DNA from: Bacteroidales bacterium UBA3389
GTDB taxonomy: Bacteria; Bacteroidota; Bacteroidia; Bacteroidales; P3
Length of the DNA stretch: 22,594 nt
Assembly: GCA_002358835.1 (NCBI GenBank)
Contig: DEPP01000020.1
Coordinates: forward strand, 1 to 22,594
Direction: 5' to 3'
Part shown: one piece after another, positions 7,510-13,839 of the stretch
Position numbering within the stretch: position 1 is the stretch's first letter
How the letters are laid out: each line of letters begins with the position of its first letter
Made by a program: the position numbers and the translations under genes
The notes under the pieces: generated by a model
What the model was told of the DNA's origin: nothing
Seen by the model: the letters and a program-made list of their open reading frames with translations, nothing else
Database searches by the model: none

Positions 7510-8526
7510 TTATCGTGCAAAAACGCCCTGCAAGAGCACTGCACGCGAAGACTTTTCCCGTAAAAGAAATACAAACGGACGTTCAAACGACAAAGTCTCT
7601 CTGCTACCGCTTTGCTCCATCTTTTCTGTCAGAGTCTGCTTGTACGAATGCAACTCTGCTTCTTTAGGTTTTCGAATATTGAACGCACAAGATGTATGAA
7701 TATCTGGAACAAGAAATTCATTCGCATAGGGTAAAGACACGGATATTTCCGTTTCAAAATCGCTAAAATCAGGAATCCTTAATGAAAAACTTCTCTTCTC
7801 CAAACTTTTCACAATTTCCATATACTTCATTTCCGAAAATGCCCCAACATAACAAGGTAACGACAACCGCAAAGGCATTATCAATAACAAAGAATAAGAA
7901 CCATTGCCCACAGGAACTTCAACCACGGATTCATTATCAGAAAACGAACACATGAAACAGCCGGACAATTCAAAGAAATCAAGTTCCCGACTCGATGTGT
8001 CATCAATTTGAAAAACCGATTTCTCCGTTTGCAAAGCTTCATCATAGAATAAAGGAATTTCAAACTGCTGAACAAATCTCAAAACGCCCTCCTGAGAAGA
8101 ATCGATTGAAGAAACGATTAACAAAGTGCTATCTACTGATTGCAAACTATTGGAAAGATTGGTTAAGGATTTGCACATTACATTTTCAGATGTGTCAAGC
8201 GATGTGCTCAAGTTTGCAATGCTGTTAAGATATTCTCTATCCGCTCCCGACAAATACCAATCCTTATAAAGGAAGAGTGAAGAGAATGCGAATGAATTAG
8301 AACCGCTGTCCACAGATGCAGAAGAACGGAATATATCACAGCCAAGTCCATTCGACATTCCAAACAAAGGAAGATAATCATTAAGAGATGATTCATCTGA
8401 AAGAACTGATAGCGAAGGAGCTGAAACAGATACGCCATAGTATTCCGTTTCCTGTTTACCCGAACAAGCAAACAGAACAGCCACTGCACATATCGACACA
8501 ACAAACAAAAGCAAACATCTCTTCAT
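7510..8526 (-). CDS. divergent serpin-fold lipoprotein
   Basis: The protein has 338 aa. A type II signal peptide, MKRCLLLFVVSICAVAVLFAC, ends in a lipobox with Cys21, so it is an outer-membrane or periplasmic lipoprotein. Serpin landmarks occur in order: a helix A-like CDIFRSS then NSFAFSSLFL (62-86), VVEVPVGNGSYSLLLIMP (201-218, matching the serpin 'ELPY..SM.IILP' strands), a breach/shutter-like IHTSCAFNI (276-284) and the C-terminal signature FERPFVFLLRE...LLQGVF (314-336). The region corresponding to the reactive-centre-loop hinge lacks the run of small residues seen in inhibitory serpins, and the protein is shorter than the usual ~370-400 aa. By inference it is a non-inhibitory or strongly diverged serpin. 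ATG 8526 is chosen because the upstream ATG precedes the -7 element at 8549-8556. Confidence 0.75.
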   Translation of the reverse strand: MKRCLLLFVVSICAVAVLFACSGKQETEYYGVSVSAPSLSVLSDESSLNDYLPLFGMSNGLGCDIFRSSASVDSGSNSFAFSSLFLYKDWYLSGADREYLNSIANLSTSLDTSENVMCKSLTNLSNSLQSVDSTLLIVSSIDSSQEGVLRFVQQFEIPLFYDEALQTEKSVFQIDDTSSRELDFFELSGCFMCSFSDNESVVEVPVGNGSYSLLLIMPLRLSLPCYVGAFSEMKYMEIVKSLEKRSFSLRIPDFSDFETEISVSLPYANEFLVPDIHTSCAFNIRKPKEAELHSYKQTLTEKMEQSGSRETLSFERPFVFLLREKSSRAVLLQGVFAR

Positions 8527-8548
8527 TTCAACAATCACTTTGCTGTTG

Positions 8549-8556
8549 CAAAGGTA
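8549..8556 (-). promoter_or_regulatory. -7 element TACCTTTG for the serpin-like gene
   Basis: On the minus strand this reads TACCTTTG followed by GC, 22 nt upstream of ATG 8526. No TTTG at the expected -33 position is evident. Confidence 0.5.
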
Positions 8557-8587
8557 CATGTTTTTTGAATTTTCGACAGCGATTTTT

Positions 8588-8671
8588 CTTTCTTTGTTTT
8601 GGTAAAATGTTTCTTTGTTTCAGGAAATTGTTTCTTGATTTCAGCGGATTGTTTCTTTGTTTCATAAAATT
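8588..8671 (+). repeat. 21-bp-period intergenic array B (4 units)
   Basis: Four head-to-tail 21-bp units start at 8588, 8609, 8630 and 8651. The arms are CTTTCTTTGTTTT, GTTTCTTTGTTTC, GTTTCTTGATTTC and GTTTCTTTGTTTC; the spacers are GGTAAAAT, AGGAAATT, AGCGGATT and ATAAAATT. This is the clearest tandem array of the family. It lies between the divergent serpin-like gene and recX, with promoter-like elements on either side. Confidence 0.85.
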
Positions 8672-8754
8672 CTGATTTGCAAATAGTTTTTCAGAAGCAA
8701 AAAGAGAGATTCTGTTTTTGCTTTTCACAAACAGGAATTTACGGCTTATTTTCG

Positions 8755-8762
8755 TACTTTTG
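8755..8762 (+). promoter_or_regulatory. -7 element TACTTTTG for recX
   Basis: TACTTTTG fits TAnnTTTG and is followed by C, 15 nt before the recX ATG at 8778. No -33 box is obvious. Confidence 0.5.
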
Positions 8763-8777
8763 CAAAAAAGATGTATA

Positions 8778-9248
8778 ATGTCGCAGAAGAAACTATATAC
8801 AGTAAAGCAGGCGTTGGATTATGCAAAGCAATATTGTGCCAAACAAGAGCATTGCCAGAGCGAAGTGAGGGATAAATTGCGTTCTTATTCGGTTACGGAA
8901 GATGAAATCGACATCTGTATTGCCGAATTGATATGCGAAGGTTTTATCAACGAACAACGCTACGCCGATTTGTTTGTTCCAAGCAAGCTACACCAAAACC
9001 AATGGGGCAAAATAAAGATAGCCGTTCACCTTAGAGCCAAAGACATTTCCGAAGTTTGCATAAAAAAGGCTCTTGCACAAATAGACAGCGATGAATACAT
9101 GAATACACTACGCAAAGTATGCGACAAAAAGCTCCGAACCTTAAACGGGAACAATCTGAGCAAGAAACAAAAACTCATCTCTTTTCTTGCTTCAAGGGGA
9201 TTCGAGTTCGATTGTATTGATATTGTGTTGAAGGAGATAGGATTATGA
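8778..9248 (+). CDS. recX: RecX family recombination regulator
   Basis: The protein has 156 aa from ATG 8778 (MSQKKLYTVKQALDYAKQYC). It consists of three-helix RecX repeats: 'HCQSEVRDKLRSYSVTEDEID' and 'ICEGFINEQRYADLFV' match the first two repeats, and the C-terminal 'KKQKLISFLASRGFEFDCIDIVL' matches the last. RecX binds RecA filaments and modulates strand exchange. recA is not in the window. The ATG upstream at 8718 is rejected because it precedes the -7 element. The stop overlaps the start of the next gene in an ATGA arrangement, implying translational coupling. Confidence 0.88.
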   Translation: MSQKKLYTVKQALDYAKQYCAKQEHCQSEVRDKLRSYSVTEDEIDICIAELICEGFINEQRYADLFVPSKLHQNQWGKIKIAVHLRAKDISEVCIKKALAQIDSDEYMNTLRKVCDKKLRTLNGNNLSKKQKLISFLASRGFEFDCIDIVLKEIGL

Positions 9249-9856
9249 TTTCATTTTTTCTTCGTTTGTGGTCAAAAATTTCAAACACCGATACTGTTTT
9301 TCGTATTACCGAAAGCAAAAAACAAATCTTCCTTACATTTGATGATGGTCCGATTCCGGAGGTTACACCCAAGGTTTTGGATATTTTGAAACGCTATAAT
9401 GCAAAAGCAACTTTCTTTTGTGTTGGAGACAATATAAGAAAGCATCCTGATTGTTTTGAAAGACTCAAAGCAGAAGGACATTCGGTCGGCAACCATACCA
9501 TGCATCACCTGAAAGCAAGCAAGGTAGATTTTGACACTTACATAAACGATGTGGAACAATGCAGGGATTTATGCGATTCAGTTTTGTTTCGTCCTCCCTA
9601 CGGCAGGCTTTCATCAGATTTGAAACAAGAACTGAAAAAACGAGGTTTTCGCTTGGTGTTATGGTCTGCAATCAGCTTCGATTACGACAAAAAAACCTCC
9701 CAATCTTCCTGCTATCGAAATGTTGCAAGACTAAGATCGGGAGATATAGTTCTTTTTCACGACAGTCTGAAATCCGAACAGAACACGCTCTACGCCCTTG
9801 AAAAGGTTCTCAAACGCTATTCTGACTTAGGCTTCAGCTTTTGTGCCTTGAAATAA
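9245..9856 (+). CDS. polysaccharide deacetylase (NodB domain)
   Basis: The protein has 203 aa with all five NodB motifs: TFDDGP (31-36; D33, D34), HTMHH (H84, H88 metal ligands after N83), RPPYG (116-120), a tryptophan-containing strand LVLWSAISFDYD (138-148) and LFHDS (H172). The N-terminus ISFFLRLWSKI is weakly hydrophobic and may be a membrane-proximal anchor, but no clear signal peptide is seen. The likely activity is N- or O-deacetylation of peptidoglycan or another GlcNAc-type glycan, as in many small Bacteroidota homologues annotated as peptidoglycan-GlcNAc deacetylase-like. It overlaps recX by 4 nt. It ends 5 nt before the convergent lipoprotein gene without a visible terminator. Confidence 0.9.
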   Translation: MISFFLRLWSKISNTDTVFRITESKKQIFLTFDDGPIPEVTPKVLDILKRYNAKATFFCVGDNIRKHPDCFERLKAEGHSVGNHTMHHLKASKVDFDTYINDVEQCRDLCDSVLFRPPYGRLSSDLKQELKKRGFRLVLWSAISFDYDKKTSQSSCYRNVARLRSGDIVLFHDSLKSEQNTLYALEKVLKRYSDLGFSFCALK

Positions 9857-9861
9857 CAGGC

Positions 9862-10224
9862 TTACTCTGCCACCAATACTTCTTTGATTATAACCTCGTT
9901 GTATTTCAAACGAACAGTACTTTTACCTCTTCTTACCAACGGCTCATCTCCGTAAGCCACATCAACGCCGAAGATAGCTTCATTATCAAAAAAGAAATAA
10001 GCTTCTCCATTTGCATCAGAAACTCCTTCTCTGCGAATACTGCCTGACTCTTGCGAAATTGTGATTCTTGCATTTGCTAATCTTTGTGTAGGATTCATCG
10101 CATCCTTTACGACTATCGTCAATCCACATCCGTCAATTTCATCCTCTCCACAAGAACTAAACAACGGAGTAACAAGCACTATCGCCAATGCCATCAAAAA
10201 AAATATTCTTACTTTTTTCATCAT
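9862..10224 (-). CDS. small lipoprotein with an Ig-like/carboxypeptidase-regulatory-like domain
   Basis: The protein has 120 aa. The signal peptide MMKKVRIFFLMALAIVLVTP runs into the lipobox LFSSC with Cys25, followed by the acidic GEDEID. The mature part has beta-rich segments: LTIVVKDAMNPTQRLANARITI, then GVSDANGEAYFFF. The latter resembles the 'T-D-x-x-G-x-Y/F' strand of carboxypeptidase-regulatory-like (CarboxypepD_reg) or similar beta-sandwich folds used in Bacteroidota surface lipoproteins. The function is unknown. The start could equally be the adjacent ATG at 10221. A minus-strand TAGTTTTG at 10274-10281 is a possible -7 element. The gene is convergent with the deacetylase and divergent from the cyclophilin gene. 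Confidence 0.8.
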   Translation of the reverse strand: MMKKVRIFFLMALAIVLVTPLFSSCGEDEIDGCGLTIVVKDAMNPTQRLANARITISQESGSIRREGVSDANGEAYFFFDNEAIFGVDVAYGDEPLVRRGKSTVRLKYNEVIIKEVLVAE

Positions 10225-10296
10225 AACGGTTTTTTTTTGTAATATTGCGTTCTCAATTCAAGAATTAAAGTTGCAAAACTAAGAAAAAAATTTCGT

Positions 10297-11010
10297 ATGA
10301 GTACAATTAGAAACTTATTTTTAAGCCTTTTTGTCGCTATTTTCGCATTTGGATGCTCCAATAAGGTAGCAGACAAGAACATTGCGACAGAACCGAAAGA
10401 AGAAGAAACAAAAGAAAAAACTACTATGGTTATTATCAGTACCGATTTAGGAGAAATGAAGGCCGTTCTCTACAATGAGACACCTCTTCACAAGGAAAAT
10501 TTCATCAAATTGGCAAAAGAAGGGTACTTTGACGGATGTTTGTTCCACAGAGTCATAGATGGATTTATGATTCAGGGCGGAGACCCAGACTCAAAGACTG
10601 CAAAACCAGGTCAGATGTTGGGTCAAGGCGGTCCAGGCTATACAATACCTGCAGAATTCAAGCAAGAACTTATCCACAAAAAAGGAGCGTTGGCAGCAGC
10701 TCGAATGGCTGATCAGGTGAATCCTCAAAAGGCATCTTCTGGAAGCCAATTCTACATTGCTCAAGGCAAGTCTTACACCGAAAATGAGCTGAATATGCTC
10801 AGCAGTAGAATGGGTAAAGCGTTCAATAAACAACAAATGGAAGCTTATACTACTGTCGGCGGAGTTCCTTTCCTTGATTATGAATACACAGTCTTTGGAG
10901 AGGTTGTGGAAGGCTTGGAAGTAATCGACAAAATTGCCGCTGTAGAGAAAGACAGACGCGACAGACCGGTTCAAGATATTAAAATGACAATCAAGGTTGT
11001 TGAAGAATAA
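10297..11010 (+). CDS. lipoprotein peptidyl-prolyl cis-trans isomerase, cyclophilin type
   Basis: The protein has 237 aa. The signal peptide ends at FAFGC (Cys20), so it is a lipoprotein. A short charged linker (KEEETKEK, ~33-42) leads into a cyclophilin domain from ~44: YFDGCLFHRVIDGFMIQGGDP carries the catalytic Arg/Phe region, GSQFYI follows the usual substrate-groove position, and VFGEVVEGLEVIDKIA is the C-terminal signature. A ~25-residue insertion around 'SYTENELNMLSSRMGKAFNK' is common in Bacteroidota cyclophilins. Its role is proline isomerisation of envelope proteins. It precedes pheS by 8 nt and may share its transcript. Confidence 0.92.
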   Translation: MSTIRNLFLSLFVAIFAFGCSNKVADKNIATEPKEEETKEKTTMVIISTDLGEMKAVLYNETPLHKENFIKLAKEGYFDGCLFHRVIDGFMIQGGDPDSKTAKPGQMLGQGGPGYTIPAEFKQELIHKKGALAAARMADQVNPQKASSGSQFYIAQGKSYTENELNMLSSRMGKAFNKQQMEAYTTVGGVPFLDYEYTVFGEVVEGLEVIDKIAAVEKDRRDRPVQDIKMTIKVVEE

Positions 11011-11018
11011 TTGCAATT

Positions 11019-12050
11019 ATGAAACAGAGGATAAGGCAATCAATAGAGAATTTGAAGCAACTAAGTGCCAATACGCTGGAAGAAATAGAGCAATTACGTA
11101 TTCAGTATCTTGGCAAAAAAGGTGTACTAAATGATTTGTTCGCTCAATTCAAGCAGATTCCCAATGAAGAGAAACGAGAAATGGGTTCCTTGCTTAACGA
11201 ACTCAAAACAGCAGTACAATCGAAAATAGATGCACTTCGCGAAACCTTGGAGGCAAAAGCAGACAATCAAATCAATATCGATGATTTGACAAAGCCGGCT
11301 TATTTGGAGACATTGGGATCTCGTCATCCTATTTCTTTGGTTCGAAATGAGATCTGTGAGATTTTTGCTCAGATTGGCTACGTTGTAGAAGAGGGACCTG
11401 AGATTGAAGATGATTGGCATGTATTTTCAGCCCTAAATTTCCCACCTGAGCATCCTGCAAGGGATATGCAAGACACATTTTTCATTGAAAACAGAGCCGA
11501 TGGCAATAATGCAGTTTTAAGAACCCACACTTCGTCGATACAGGTTCGCACAATGGAGCGACAACAACCACCTATAAGAATCATAGCTCCGGGAAGAGTA
11601 TTCAGAAACGAAGCAATCTCTGCTCGTGCTCATTGTATATTCCACCAAATTGAAGGTCTGTACATAGACAAAGGCGTTTCGTTTGCCGATTTGAAGCAAA
11701 GCTTGCTGTATTTCGCAAAAGAGATGTTCGGAAACGACACAAAAATAAGACTACGTCCTTCATACTTCCCATTCACTGAGCCAAGTGCGGAAATGGATGT
11801 TTCATGTAATCTTTGCGGAGGCAAGGGTTGTAATGTTTGTAAGGGAACAGGTTGGTTGGAAATAATGGGTTGCGGAATGGTTGACCCGAATGTATTGAAG
11901 TCTTCAGGCATTGACCCCGATGTTTATTCGGGTTTTGCGTTCGGAATGGGAGTTGAAAGAATCGCAATGCTCAAATACGGAGTCAATGATTTGAGAATGT
12001 ACTTCGAAAACGATGTAAGATTTCTCAATCAGTTTAAGTCGTTCATTTAA
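11019..12050 (+). CDS. pheS: phenylalanine--tRNA ligase alpha subunit
   Basis: The protein has 343 aa, the normal bacterial PheS length. It has an N-terminal coiled-coil tRNA-binding arm (1-90), then a class II synthetase core: RTHTSSIQVRTM (168-179), motif 2 GRVFRNE (192-198), the phenylalanine pocket PFTEPSAEMD (251-260) and motif 3 GFAFGMGVERIAML (305-318). The Cys-rich CNLCGGKGCNVC (263-274) is typical of many PheS proteins. pheT is not in the window, so the subunit genes are separated, as is common in this phylum. It is probably transcribed with the upstream cyclophilin gene and followed by a hairpin at 12078-12099. Confidence 0.97.
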   Translation: MKQRIRQSIENLKQLSANTLEEIEQLRIQYLGKKGVLNDLFAQFKQIPNEEKREMGSLLNELKTAVQSKIDALRETLEAKADNQINIDDLTKPAYLETLGSRHPISLVRNEICEIFAQIGYVVEEGPEIEDDWHVFSALNFPPEHPARDMQDTFFIENRADGNNAVLRTHTSSIQVRTMERQQPPIRIIAPGRVFRNEAISARAHCIFHQIEGLYIDKGVSFADLKQSLLYFAKEMFGNDTKIRLRPSYFPFTEPSAEMDVSCNLCGGKGCNVCKGTGWLEIMGCGMVDPNVLKSSGIDPDVYSGFAFGMGVERIAMLKYGVNDLRMYFENDVRFLNQFKSFI

Positions 12051-12077
12051 TTTTTAGTTTTTAATATTTTTTTCATC

Positions 12078-12109
12078 GGAGGAGGCGTCAGCCTCTTCCT
12101 TTTATTATT
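12078..12109 (+). terminator. hairpin with T-rich tail between pheS and folB
   Basis: A 9-bp stem, GGAGGAGGC at 12078-12086 with GCCTCTTCC at 12091-12099 (one G-T pair), has a GTCA loop and is followed by TTTTATTATT. It looks like a rho-independent terminator for pheS, but the tail runs straight into the folB ATG at 12110. It could instead act as an attenuator or a leader structure for folB. Confidence 0.65.
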
Positions 12110-12469
12110 ATGGCACGAATAACTATTGACAATATGTCTTTTTACGCTTTCCACGGTTGCTTTGACGAGGAGAGCAAAATAGGAACCAATTTTTCGATTG
12201 ATTGTGAATTTGATTGCGATACTAAGAATGCAGAAATCAGCGACAATATCGAAGACACCGTAAGCTACCTTGATGTTTACAGAGTGATAAAACAACAAAT
12301 GGAAATTCCATCCCATCTGCTTGAACATGTATCAAGAAGAATTATAGATGCGTTATTCGAAAATTTTCCTCAGATTGATTACTGCAAAATCAGAGTTCAC
12401 AAACTTAATCCGCCACTTGGTGGTCAGATGAAGGGCGTAAGTGTTTGTCTTGAGCGTTATCGTTCTTAG
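12110..12469 (+). CDS. folB: dihydroneopterin aldolase
   Basis: The protein has 119 aa, the standard FolB length. Motifs are SFYAFHGCFDEE (10-21), DTVSYLDVYRVI (49-60), LLEHVSRRI (70-78; conserved Glu72) and VHKLNPPLGGQMKGV (96-110), whose Lys98 is the catalytic lysine. It converts 7,8-dihydroneopterin to 6-hydroxymethyl-dihydropterin in folate synthesis. The last 65 nt overlap, tail to tail, the 3' end of the exosortase-family gene on the other strand. ATG 12110 comes directly after the hairpin tail, leaving a very short unstructured leader. Confidence 0.95.
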   Translation: MARITIDNMSFYAFHGCFDEESKIGTNFSIDCEFDCDTKNAEISDNIEDTVSYLDVYRVIKQQMEIPSHLLEHVSRRIIDALFENFPQIDYCKIRVHKLNPPLGGQMKGVSVCLERYRS

Positions 12470-13055
12470 GTTTCTTGCCTGAGAAAAATTGCACCCAAAC
12501 AATCCACAATAGAAATATCACAACATACATCGTTGGTCTTGCAACCCAATCGTGATAAAACTGAAACTGTTCGGGATTCTGGGCATACAAATCTGTCAAA
12601 AGATAGATTCTCAATATGTTTGCCAATACCAACACAATACTTCCTACAATAAAATAAGGAATCTTTTTCCACCAACGTCCGGTACAAAGAATGATAATCA
12701 GCAAAAATTGCATAATTTGTTTGATTCCAGAACAGTCGTGAATGATACTCATAGCCGCATAAACCTCTACACCATGTTGCGGATGCGGACGGAAAAACAA
12801 AAATTTAGTTCCTTCGGTATAGTACGGGATATCACAAAAAGACTCTAACAAAACACTCGTGCCATTGAAGGCAATCAAGGTAAAAAAATCAAAAACCTGC
12901 GTTGAAAAAGGTCCGAAAAGCCAAGTATTCATATCGGTATTCCAATACAAAAAATGAAATACAACTCCTGCAACGCTCAATGCAAGAAAGTTTTTAATCA
13001 GTTTCTGATTCTCTTGATTATCCCAAATATTCTTTACAAGTTCTTTCAACTTCAT
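12405..13055 (-). CDS. exosortase/archaeosortase family protein
   Basis: The protein has 216 aa from ATG 13055 (MKLKELVKNIW) and is a multi-pass membrane protein, with hydrophobic stretches near 22-38, 55-70, 112-125, 132-153 and 172-191. It carries the exosortase catalytic triad: HDCSGIKQ (Cys108), ANILRI (Arg149) and FYHDW (His169). Exosortases process C-terminal sorting signals and transfer the cargo. I do not assign a named subtype, and no substrate with a matching C-terminal signal is evident in the window. The polar tail after ~192 is encoded antisense to folB. ATG 13139 is rejected because it lies in repeat array C, upstream of the -7 element at 13060-13067. Confidence 0.85.
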   Translation of the reverse strand: MKLKELVKNIWDNQENQKLIKNFLALSVAGVVFHFLYWNTDMNTWLFGPFSTQVFDFFTLIAFNGTSVLLESFCDIPYYTEGTKFLFFRPHPQHGVEVYAAMSIIHDCSGIKQIMQFLLIIILCTGRWWKKIPYFIVGSIVLVLANILRIYLLTDLYAQNPEQFQFYHDWVARPTMYVVIFLLWIVWVQFFSGKKPKNDNAQDKHLRPSSDHQVAD

Positions 13056-13059
13056 TTGG

Positions 13060-13067
13060 CAAAGATA
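13060..13067 (-). promoter_or_regulatory. -7 element TATCTTTG for the exosortase gene
   Basis: On the minus strand this reads TATCTTTG, followed by GCC, and it lies 4 nt upstream of ATG 13055. The start would then be nearly leaderless. No -33 box is evident; array C begins 15 nt upstream. Confidence 0.5.
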
Positions 13068-13082
13068 GTAAATTATTCGATT

Positions 13083-13166
13083 AGATCTTGATTTCAGAAA
13101 AATGTTTCTTGAATCCATTTTAGCGAAACAAAGATTCATTTTTCTGATTTCAAGAAACAGTTTCTA
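13083..13166. repeat. 21-bp-period intergenic array C (4 units, partly palindromic)
   Basis: Units start at 13083, 13104, 13125 and 13146. The first two carry forward arms (AGATCTTGATTTC, GTTTCTTGAATCC) and the last two reverse arms (GAAACAAAGATTC, GATTTCAAGAAAC). The spacer after unit 1 is AGAAAAAT, and its complement ATTTTTCT follows unit 3. The array is thus an imperfect inverted repeat able to form a long hairpin. It lies between the divergent exosortase gene and the wlbB operon. Confidence 0.75.
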
Positions 13167-13222
13167 TGTCTTCAAGTAAATATTATGCGGTTTCAAGTAT
13201 GATATTTTCGAGTATTTTATCG

Positions 13223-13230
13223 TACCTTTG
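13223..13230 (+). promoter_or_regulatory. -7 element TACCTTTG for the wlbB operon
   Basis: TACCTTTG followed by C lies 26 nt before ATG 13257. It is a good match to the Bacteroidota consensus; no -33 box is found at 19-21 nt. Confidence 0.55.
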
Positions 13231-13256
13231 CAATCTAGGTTATTTTTTAAGGATTT

Positions 13257-13835
13257 ATGAATACAGATTTCTTTGCACACGAATCGGCAGTGGTAGACGA
13301 AGGTTGCAAAATCGGGAGAGGAACAAAAATTTGGCATTTCTCACACATAATGAGCGGTTGTGAAATCGGAGAAAATTGTAACATCGGACAAAACGTTGTA
13401 ATCTCTCCTTCAGTCGTTTTAGGTACAAATTGCAAAGTTCAGAACAATGTTTCTGTTTACACAGGTGTGATTTGCGATGATGATGTCTTTCTTGGACCAA
13501 GTTGCGTCTTCACAAACGTTATCAATCCTCGCTCAGCGGTTGCACGCAAAAACGAATACAGACAAACACTTATTGGAAAGGGAGCTTCGATTGGTGCAAA
13601 CGCAACCATAGTTTGCGGTCATAACATCGGCAAATACGCTTTGATTGGTGCAGGTTGCGTAGTAACGAAAAACATTCCCGATTACGCCTTAGTCGTTGGC
13701 AATCCTTCTAAACAGATCGGCTGGGTTTCGGAATACGGACACAGACTTACTTTCGACGAAAAGGGAATCGGCATTTGCCCCGAAACAAAACAGGTTTATG
13801 AATTAAAAAACGATATTGTTAAAAGAATAGAATAG
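13257..13835 (+). CDS. wlbB: UDP-2-acetamido-3-amino-uronate N-acetyltransferase (WlbB/WbpD-like)
   Basis: The protein has 192 aa and is a left-handed beta-helix acyltransferase with hexapeptide repeats across residues ~5-150. Strongly WlbB/WbpD-like phrases are IGRGTKIWHFSHI (19-31), VQNNVSVYTGV (61-71), FLGPSCVFTNVINPRS (78-93) and YALVVGNPSKQIGWV (143-157). It uses acetyl-CoA to acetylate the 3-amino group of UDP-GlcNAc(3N)A, giving the 2,3-diacetamido sugar used in LPS O-antigens and, in P. gingivalis, in the T9SS cargo linker. The wlbA-like gene starts 4 nt after its stop. The aminotransferase that should act between the two is not in the window. A less specific hexapeptide acetyltransferase is possible. 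Confidence 0.85.
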   Translation: MNTDFFAHESAVVDEGCKIGRGTKIWHFSHIMSGCEIGENCNIGQNVVISPSVVLGTNCKVQNNVSVYTGVICDDDVFLGPSCVFTNVINPRSAVARKNEYRQTLIGKGASIGANATIVCGHNIGKYALIGAGCVVTKNIPDYALVVGNPSKQIGWVSEYGHRLTFDEKGIGICPETKQVYELKNDIVKRIE

Positions 13836-13839
13836 ATAT

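Noticed and set aside
8588..8671. CRISPR array
   Set aside because: The unit is only 21 bp, spacers are conserved rather than unique, arms are degenerate and no cas gene is near.
8528..8728. Heptad-repeat small protein encoded by array B (either strand)
   Set aside because: The 7-residue periodicity is a by-product of the 21-bp repeat. Frames differ between arrays and run over promoter elements.
10248..10275. Single degenerate copy of the 21-bp unit (ATTCTTGAATT on minus strand)
   Set aside because: One arm-like match without a neighbouring unit; could be chance.
10591..11016. 141-aa minus-strand ORF over the cyclophilin gene
   Set aside because: It lies antisense to a conserved cyclophilin domain and has no protein-like motifs.
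13056..13139. 28-residue N-terminal extension of the exosortase
   Set aside because: It translates through array C and upstream of the -7 element at 13060-13067.
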